Source of the DNA: JBCBGF01 sp039193455
Lineage (GTDB): Bacteria; Pseudomonadota; Alphaproteobacteria; Rhodobacterales; Rhodobacteraceae
DNA: 64,000 bases
Direction: 5' to 3'
Assembly (NCBI GenBank): GCA_039193455.1
Contig: JBCCWO010000001.1
Span: forward strand, 434,001 to 498,000
The translations under genes were made by a program, and so were the position numbers. Numbering within the stretch: position 1 is the first letter of the stretch; each line of letters begins with the position of its first letter. Shown here one piece after another: positions 58,592 to 64,000 of the stretch. Under the pieces are notes generated by a model. That model saw nothing but the letters and a program-made list of their open reading frames with translations, searched no databases and was not told the DNA's origin.

Positions 58592-59782
58592 ATGAAGACC
58601 CTTCTCACAGCGACAGCCGCATCGGCTTTGCTGGCCGGATCCGCGTTCGCGGCAGGCCATCTCGACATCAAGCTGGGGATCATCCTCGGCTTCACCGGCC
58701 CGATTGAATCGCTCACGCCCTCTATGGCGGATGGCGCGGAACTGGCCATCACCGAAGTCAATGAAAGCGGCCTGCTTCTGGGCGGCGAAACGGTGACGCC
58801 GGTGCGCGGCGACTCGACCTGCATCGACGCTGGTGCCGCAACCGCCGTGGCAGAGCGCCAGATCACCGGTGACGGCGTCAACGGCATTGTCGGCGCCGAC
58901 TGCTCAGGCGTGACCGGCGCGATCCTGGCCAACGTGGCGGTGGCGAACGGCGTTGTGATGGTCTCGCCCTCGGCAACCTCGCCCGCGCTGTCGACGGCCG
59001 AAGATGACGGGTTGTTCTTCCGCACCGCCCCGTCCGATGCGCGCCAGGGCGTCGTGATGACCGAAATCCTGCTGGAACAGGGCATCAACGAAGTTGCAGT
59101 GACCTATACAAATAACGACTACGGCAAAGGGTTGGCCGACAGCTTCCAGGCAGCCTTTGAAGCTGCTGGTGGCACCGTGACCATCAACGCCGCGCATGAG
59201 GACGGCAAAGCTGATTACTCGGCTGAAGTTGGTGCGCTTGCCTCCGCGGGTGGGCAGCGGCTCGTCGTTGCCGGATACGTCGATCAGGGCGGCTCGGGCA
59301 TTGTCCGCGCGGCGCTGGACTCCGGCGCGTTTGACACGTTCCACTTCCCGGACGGGATGATTTCCGCGGCGCTTGAAGAGAACTTCGGCGATGAGATCGA
59401 CGGATCGACCGGCCAGCACCCAGGCACCGACAGCGAAGGTGTTGCCCTGTTTGCAGAGCTTGTGGGCGACAAGTTCGACGCCACATCGCCGTTCACGCCG
59501 GAAAGCTATGACGCGGCGGCTCTGATCATGCTGGCCATGCAGGCCGCAGGTTCGGCCGATCCAGCAGACTACAAGAACTCGGTCATGGACGTGGCCAACG
59601 CCCCGGGCGAACAGATCTTCCCCGGTGAACTGGCCAAGGCGCTCCAGATCCTCGCCGATGGGGGTGACATCGATTACGTTGGCGCAACTGCCGTCGAATT
59701 GATCGGACCCGGTGAAAGCGCGGGCAACTACCGTGAAATCGTCGTCGATGGCGGCGCGATCACCACGGCATCGTTCCGCTAA
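58592..59782 (+). CDS. Branched-chain-amino-acid-type ABC binding protein
   Basis: 396 aa periplasmic binding protein of the LivJ/LivK family with signal peptide MKTLLTATAASALLAGSAFA. Motifs: LGFTGPIESLTPSMADGAELA, DSTCIDAGAATAVAERQIT (binding cleft), and YTNNDYGKGLADSFQAAFE. A CAGGGAG ribosome site precedes the ATG. First gene of a five- or six-gene transporter operon; a strong hairpin follows. Ligand may be an amino acid, amide or urea-like compound. Confidence 0.93.
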   Translation: MKTLLTATAASALLAGSAFAAGHLDIKLGIILGFTGPIESLTPSMADGAELAITEVNESGLLLGGETVTPVRGDSTCIDAGAATAVAERQITGDGVNGIVGADCSGVTGAILANVAVANGVVMVSPSATSPALSTAEDDGLFFRTAPSDARQGVVMTEILLEQGINEVAVTYTNNDYGKGLADSFQAAFEAAGGTVTINAAHEDGKADYSAEVGALASAGGQRLVVAGYVDQGGSGIVRAALDSGAFDTFHFPDGMISAALEENFGDEIDGSTGQHPGTDSEGVALFAELVGDKFDATSPFTPESYDAAALIMLAMQAAGSADPADYKNSVMDVANAPGEQIFPGELAKALQILADGGDIDYVGATAVELIGPGESAGNYREIVVDGGAITTASFR

Positions 59783-59803
59783 TCGCCAACTGCACACACA
59801 CTA

Positions 59804-59830
59804 ACAGCCCCGGGATCTTCCCGGGGCTGT
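59804..59830 (+). terminator. Strong hairpin after the binding-protein gene
   Basis: Perfect 12-bp stem ACAGCCCCGGGA / TCCCGGGGCTGT with a 3-base loop, then TTTCG. Lies 22 bases after the binding-protein stop and before the ATPase gene. Best reading: partial terminator giving excess binding protein. Confidence 0.75.
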
Positions 59831-59858
59831 TTCGCTATCGTCGGGGGACGGGGCGCAC

Positions 59859-60641
59859 ATGATCGTAGTCGAAGACGTGCACAAGCATTTCGGCGGGTTC
59901 CACGCCGTTGATGGCGCGTCGCTTGAGATCAAAGAAGGATCGATCACAGGACTGATCGGCCCTAACGGCGCAGGAAAAACAACTCTTTTCAATGTGATTG
60001 CGGGCGTTCTTCAACCAACGTTCGGCAAAATCACGATGGCGGTTGAGGATATCACCGGCCTTCCGCCGCATGACCTGTTCCACAAAGGCCTCCTGCGCAC
60101 TTTCCAGATTGCGCATGAGTTCAGCTCAATGACCGTGCGCGAAAACCTGATGATGGTACCCGCCGCGCAATCGGGCGAGACGCTGTGGAACGCCTGGTTC
60201 AAACGCGGTCGGATTGCCGAGGAAGAGCGGACGCTGCTTAAGAAAGCCGACGAAGTTCTTGAATTCCTCACAATCGATCATTTGAAGGATGAGCGCGCTG
60301 GAAATCTGTCTGGTGGCCAGAAGAAGCTTCTGGAACTTGGGCGTACGATGATGGTCGACGCCCGGATCGTCTTTCTGGACGAGGTCGGTGCTGGGGTGAA
60401 CCGCACCCTGCTGAACACCATCGGCGACGCCATTGTCAGGCTGAATCAAGAGCGCGGCTACACCTTTTGCATGATCGAACATGACATGGATTTCATCGGG
60501 CGCCTGTGCGACCCGGTGATCGTGATGGCCGAAGGTAAGGTTCTGGCGCAGGGCACGATTGACCAGATCAAGGCCAACGAACAGGTGATCGAGGCTTATC
60601 TGGGCACAGGGCTCAAAAACAAAGACAAGGTGGGCGCGTGA
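59859..60641 (+). CDS. Branched-chain-type ABC ATPase (LivG type)
   Basis: 260 aa ATPase. Walker A GPNGAGKTT, signature NLSGGQKKLLELGRTM, Walker B ARIVFLDEVGAGVN (note Val where most have Pro after Glu), and H-loop MIEHDMDF. The C-terminal EVIEAYLG tail is LivG-typical. Followed by the second ATPase after 49 bases. Confidence 0.94.
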   Translation: MIVVEDVHKHFGGFHAVDGASLEIKEGSITGLIGPNGAGKTTLFNVIAGVLQPTFGKITMAVEDITGLPPHDLFHKGLLRTFQIAHEFSSMTVRENLMMVPAAQSGETLWNAWFKRGRIAEEERTLLKKADEVLEFLTIDHLKDERAGNLSGGQKKLLELGRTMMVDARIVFLDEVGAGVNRTLLNTIGDAIVRLNQERGYTFCMIEHDMDFIGRLCDPVIVMAEGKVLAQGTIDQIKANEQVIEAYLGTGLKNKDKVGA

Positions 60642-60690
60642 AGCGGCGGCAAAGACACCCATCCCCGCCCGCAACGGGAGCATCGCGCAA

Positions 60691-61521
60691 ATGAGCGGCA
60701 ACCCCTATAGCGACGATCGCGGCAACAAGGATTTGTCGATCACCAATCCGCATGGGCGGGGGACGCTGACCGCCTATGGCACCGAAACGCAGGCCAGCCC
60801 CGCCAGTGGCGAAGGCCCCTATCTGATCGGCGATACCATGACCGGCGGCTATGGCAGCGGCGCCGACATCCTGCACGACTGCACCATTGCGGTTGATGAG
60901 GGAAAGATCGCCGTGATCGTCGGCCCGAACGGTGCGGGCAAATCGACCGCGATGAAGGCCGTTTTCGGCATGCTGAACGTGCGCAGTGGATCGGTGCGCA
61001 TCGGCGACAAGGACATCACCCACCTGACCCCGCAGGCCCGCGTAGCCGAGGGGATGGCTTTCGTGCCCCAAACCTCGAACATCTTCACCTCGCTGACGGT
61101 CGAGGAAAACCTTGAGATGGGGGCCTTTCTGCGCCGCGATGACATCAAGGGCACGATGGAACAGGTCTATGACCTCTTCCCGATCCTGCGTGACAAGCGG
61201 CGCCAGGCGGCGGGCGAACTCTCCGGCGGCCAGCGCCAGCAGGTGGCGGTCGGTCGGGCGCTGATGACGCAGCCGAAGGTGCTGATGCTGGACGAACCCA
61301 CAGCAGGTGTTTCGCCCATCGTTATGGATGAGCTTTTTGACCGGATCATCGAGGTCGCTCGCACCGGCATCTCGATCCTGATGGTGGAACAGAACGCCCG
61401 CCAGGCGCTTGAGATCGCCGATACCGGCTATGTCCTGGTGCAGGGCAGAAACGCCTACACGGGCACAGGCGCGGAACTCCTCGCCGATCCAGAAGTGCGC
61501 CGCAGCTTTTTGGGGGGATGA
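60691..61521 (+). CDS. Branched-chain-type ABC ATPase (LivF type) with N-terminal extension
   Basis: 276 aa ATPase. The first 45 or so residues are a polar, Gly/Ser/Thr-rich extension before the ABC domain (ITNPHGRGTLTAYGTETQAS). Walker A GPNGAGKST, signature ELSGGQRQQVAVGRAL, Walker B LMLDEPTAGVSP, H-loop MVEQNARQAL. ATG at 60691 follows CGGGAG. Confidence 0.94.
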   Translation: MSGNPYSDDRGNKDLSITNPHGRGTLTAYGTETQASPASGEGPYLIGDTMTGGYGSGADILHDCTIAVDEGKIAVIVGPNGAGKSTAMKAVFGMLNVRSGSVRIGDKDITHLTPQARVAEGMAFVPQTSNIFTSLTVEENLEMGAFLRRDDIKGTMEQVYDLFPILRDKRRQAAGELSGGQRQQVAVGRALMTQPKVLMLDEPTAGVSPIVMDELFDRIIEVARTGISILMVEQNARQALEIADTGYVLVQGRNAYTGTGAELLADPEVRRSFLGG

Positions 61522-61525
61522 AGAC

Positions 61526-61936
61526 GTGCTTGTGGCCTTCATCCTGACGACGTTGCTTGAGACGCTCGGCTTTGGGCAACAACCGCTTGTCTGCCGCTTC
61601 CCGCCGCCGCAGATCGGGCACGAGACGATCAAGATCGCCACGGTGGAGCGCCCGAGCCTGAAGGACATCCCCGGGCTGTTCCGTGTTGAGGTTGAGGTGA
61701 ACGATACCATCACCCTGCCCGGCGCGGCGCAGCCGATCACCACGACGACACAGCGCGACGCCATGGTCCGCGCGGTCCATGGTGACACGACGTTTTACAC
61801 GCTGGGCTTTGACGAAACCGGTGCAGCGGCGCTGAACGTCCTCTGGGCCGAAGCAACAGACGCCAAGCCGCGTGAAATCACCCGCATCGGACGGTGCAGG
61901 AACCACGACCGTCATCTGGATCGGTGGGCGCCGTAA
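61526..61936 (+). CDS. Small protein encoded inside the branched-chain ABC operon
   Basis: 136 aa, GTG start at 61526 four bases after the LivF stop, with GGGGGG upstream. The hydrophobic N-terminus (VLVAFILTTLLETLGFG) suggests export or anchoring. The body (DIPGLFRVEVEVNDTITL, TTQRDAMVRAVHGDTTFYTLG) is beta-rich and unnamed. The C-terminal RCRNHDRHLDRWAP looks out of character, possibly a late frameshift. Unknown function; position suggests a link to the transporter. Confidence 0.6.
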   Translation: MLVAFILTTLLETLGFGQQPLVCRFPPPQIGHETIKIATVERPSLKDIPGLFRVEVEVNDTITLPGAAQPITTTTQRDAMVRAVHGDTTFYTLGFDETGAAALNVLWAEATDAKPREITRIGRCRNHDRHLDRWAP

Positions 61937-61967
61937 TGGCCAAGGAAGAGACAACAGGACACACCAC

Positions 61968-62981
61968 ATGATCGACTTCCTGAACGCCTTTGTCGCCCTG
62001 TCGAACTTCGTCCTGATCCCGGCGATCAGCTATGGCAGCCAACTGGCGCTCGGCGCCTTGGGGGTCACGCTGATCTACGGCATCCTGCGGTTTTCGAATT
62101 TCGCCCATGGCGACACGATGGCCTTTGGCGCAATGGCCACGATCCTGTTCACCTGGTGGCTGCAAAGCCTTGGCGTCTCGCTGGGCCCGCTGCCCACAGC
62201 ACTTTTGGCCCTGCCTGTTGGGATCGCGGTCACAGCGGCGCTTTTGCTCGGCACGGACCGGCTGGTCTATCAGTTCTACCGACGCCAAAAGGCGGCACCC
62301 GTGATCCTGGTCATCGTCTCGATGGGCGTGATGTTTGTCATGAACGGCATCGTTCGTTTCATCATCGGGGTGGACGACCAGCGCTTTGCCGATGGCGAAC
62401 GGTTCATCATCTCGGCCCGTGACTTTCGTGAGATGACAGGGCTGGCCGAGGGGCTCGCGCTGCGCAGCTCAACCGTGATCACGGTCGTGACCGCGGTCAT
62501 CGTCGTCGCCGCGCTGTTCTGGTTTCTCAACAACACCCGCACCGGCAAATCGATGCGCGCGTTCTCTGACAACGAAGATCTCGCGCTGTTGTCGGGCATC
62601 AATCCCGAGCGTGTGGTGGCCATCACCTGGATCATCGTGGCCGCGCTGGCCACGGTGGCAGGCGTCCTCTACGGGCTCGACAAGTCCTTCAAACCATTCA
62701 CCTACTTCCAGCTTCTCTTGCCGATCTTCGCCGCGGCGATCGTGGGCGGGCTTGGCAATCCTATCGGCGCCATTGCCGGGGGGTTCGTCATCGCCTTTTC
62801 CGAAGTTACGATCACCTATGCGTTCAAGAAGGTGCTGACCTACGTCTTACCCGAAAGCCTCGCCCCCGACGGCCTCGTCCAACTCCTGACAACCGACTAC
62901 AAATTTGCGGTTTCCTTCGCGATCCTCGTTGTGGTCCTGCTCTTCCGGCCCACGGGCCTCTTTCAGGGGAAAGCCGTATGA
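61968..62981 (+). CDS. Branched-chain-type ABC permease (LivH type)
   Basis: 337 aa inner-membrane permease with about eight helices. LivH motifs: GALGVTLIYGILRFSNFAHGD at the N-terminus, AFSDNEDLALLSGINPERVVAITWIIVAALATVAGVL and GGLGNPIGAIAGGF. ATG at 61968 after ACAGGAC. Overlaps the next gene as ATGA. Confidence 0.95.
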   Translation: MIDFLNAFVALSNFVLIPAISYGSQLALGALGVTLIYGILRFSNFAHGDTMAFGAMATILFTWWLQSLGVSLGPLPTALLALPVGIAVTAALLLGTDRLVYQFYRRQKAAPVILVIVSMGVMFVMNGIVRFIIGVDDQRFADGERFIISARDFREMTGLAEGLALRSSTVITVVTAVIVVAALFWFLNNTRTGKSMRAFSDNEDLALLSGINPERVVAITWIIVAALATVAGVLYGLDKSFKPFTYFQLLLPIFAAAIVGGLGNPIGAIAGGFVIAFSEVTITYAFKKVLTYVLPESLAPDGLVQLLTTDYKFAVSFAILVVVLLFRPTGLFQGKAV

Positions 62982-64000
62982 GCATCCCCGTCAAAAACGC
63001 CCTCCTCTTCGTTCTGGTGTTCTGCCTGATTGCGTCGACCGGCTTTACCAGCAGCTGGAACGTCGCCCTTGGGATCTTCAACATGGGGCTGATCAGCGCA
63101 ATCATGGCGCTGGGGGTGAACATGCAATGGGGCTATGCGGGCCTGTTTAACGTCGGCGTCATGGGGTTTGTGGCGCTTGGCGGGTTGGGCGCGGTCATCG
63201 TGTCGATGCCGCCTGTGGGCGACGCCTGGGCAGCGGGCGGGGTTCGGATCATCCTGGGGCTGATCCTCGGCGCCATGTCGATCATCGCCGCGATCCTCTA
63301 TTACAAGCGCATGCCGCCCGGCACACCACGCACGCTGGGGGTGATAGCGATCCTGATCGTCGGGTTCGTCATTTACCGGACGGTCTTTGATCCGGGCAAA
63401 GCCGCGGTCGAGGCGGTCGATCCAGCCTCGACCGGCTATCTTGGCGGTCTCGGGCTGCCGGTTCTCTTGTCGTGGCCTGTGGGCGCTGCGCTGGCCGCGG
63501 GGGCGGCGTGGATCGTTGGCAAAACCGCGCTCGGCCTGCGCTCGGACTACCTCGCCATTGCGACGCTGGGCATCGCAGAGATCATCATCGCGATCCTGAA
63601 GAACGAAGACTGGCTGTCGCGGGGCGTCAAAAACGTGATCGGTATCCCGCGCCCGGTGCCCTATGAGATCGACCTGCAAAACGATCCCGGCTTTGTCGAG
63701 CGCATGACGGCCTGGGGCTACGATCCTGTCATTGCCTCGTCGATCACGGTCAAGCTGGCCTATTCCGGGCTCTTCATCGCAATTCTTGTGGGCCTGCTCT
63801 GGCTCAGCCAGGCCGCGCTGAATTCCCCCTGGGGCCGGATGATGCGTGCAATCCGCGACAACGAAGTGGCCGCTGAGGCCATGGGCAAGGACGTCACAAA
63901 GCGGCATCTGCAGATCTTTATCCTGGGATCCGCCGTCTGCGGCCTGGCCGGTGCCATGATGACCACGCTTGATGGCCAGTTGACACCGGGCACGTACCAG
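62978..64000 (+). CDS. Branched-chain-type ABC permease (LivM type), 3' truncated by the window
   Basis: Open frame of 341 codons without a stop, from the ATG that overlaps the LivH stop. It is the second permease: MQWGYAGLFNVGVMGFVALGG, RSDYLAIATLGIAEII, and GRMMRAIRDNEVAAEAMGKDVTKRHLQIFILGSAVCGLAGAMM are family hallmarks. The C-terminus lies beyond 64000. Confidence 0.94.
   Translation, partial: MSIPVKNALLFVLVFCLIASTGFTSSWNVALGIFNMGLISAIMALGVNMQWGYAGLFNVGVMGFVALGGLGAVIVSMPPVGDAWAAGGVRIILGLILGAMSIIAAILYYKRMPPGTPRTLGVIAILIVGFVIYRTVFDPGKAAVEAVDPASTGYLGGLGLPVLLSWPVGAALAAGAAWIVGKTALGLRSDYLAIATLGIAEIIIAILKNEDWLSRGVKNVIGIPRPVPYEIDLQNDPGFVERMTAWGYDPVIASSITVKLAYSGLFIAILVGLLWLSQAALNSPWGRMMRAIRDNEVAAEAMGKDVTKRHLQIFILGSAVCGLAGAMMTTLDGQLTPGTYQ

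Noticed and set aside
61409..61525. Upstream extension of the small liv-operon protein
   Set aside because: These codons lie inside the LivF gene in another frame; the GTG at 61526 directly after the LivF stop is the better start.
1..64000. Mobile elements, CRISPR arrays, prophage, tRNA or rRNA genes
   Set aside because: No transposase, integrase or phage genes, no spaced direct repeats and no cloverleaf-forming sequence were found on reading the gaps.

Overview
The window reads as chromosomal core sequence of a Rhodobacteraceae alphaproteobacterium, most likely of the marine Roseobacter group. Evidence: the gene order dusB-ntrB-ntrC-ntrY-ntrX-trkA-trkH-hfq-hflX, an NtrC without the sigma54-contact motif (as known from Rhodobacter), a gyrase A with an acidic alphaproteobacterial insert, enlarged PstA/PstC, a DmdA-family demethylase-like protein, TRAP transport, and high G+C. 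Genes are packed densely, with many 4-base start/stop overlaps. I see no rRNA, tRNA, CRISPR array, insertion sequence or prophage. No gap without a gene exceeds 300 bases; the longest is the roughly 270 bases before trmFO, which holds two inverted repeats and a 24-codon ORF.

Layout. 1-654: end of an oligopeptide-type ABC permease. 744-1700: lipA. 1802-9185 (minus): phosphate operon phoR-pstS-pstC-pstA-pstB-phoU-phoB with a Pho box before pstS. 9345-9806: an odd small receiver-like protein. 9809-13089 (minus): yicC-gmk-gamma carbonic anhydrase-transsulfuration enzyme. 13261-19296: PAS protein, type II DAHP synthase, a GlxA/AraC regulator, a DmdA/GcvT-like protein, a methyltransferase and a 3-hydroxyisobutyrate-dehydrogenase-like enzyme. 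19392-22562: penicillin-acylase-family enzyme and a lipoprotein. 22559-34366 (minus): the nitrogen two-component block dusB-ntrBC-ntrYX, then trkAH and hfq-hflX. 34540-36652: ispDF-pgpA-pncC. 36680-41230: RatA/Coq10-like protein, hpt with a tiny membrane protein, HNH endonuclease, a small membrane protein, esterase, AlkA-type glycosylase, cobK. 41414-46929: MFS transporter and a TRAP operon with an FAD monooxygenase between its binding-protein and permease genes. 47118-49541: small membrane and redox proteins (PqiA-like, YqaA, DsbB, excalibur, Usg). 49734-57242: gyrA, VOC protein, trmFO, methyltransferase, gluQRS, hisI, NifU-like scaffold, RidA. 57319-58422: PQQ-type sugar dehydrogenase. 58592-64000: branched-chain amino-acid-type ABC operon, cut by the window end.

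How genes work together. PhoR/PhoB sense and answer phosphate status through the Pst transporter and PhoU. NtrB/NtrC and NtrY/NtrX control nitrogen metabolism and sit beside potassium uptake and the RNA chaperone Hfq. In all three transporter operons that begin with a binding-protein gene (pstS, dctP, livK), a strong hairpin lies just after that gene; this probably lets the binding protein be made in excess. No clearly new multi-gene defence or biosynthetic system is visible. The least ordinary items are the TRAP/monooxygenase operon with its operator-like palindrome, the receiver-like orphan at 9345-9806, the DmdA-like locus, the trmFO start codon inside a perfect hairpin, and several small proteins.
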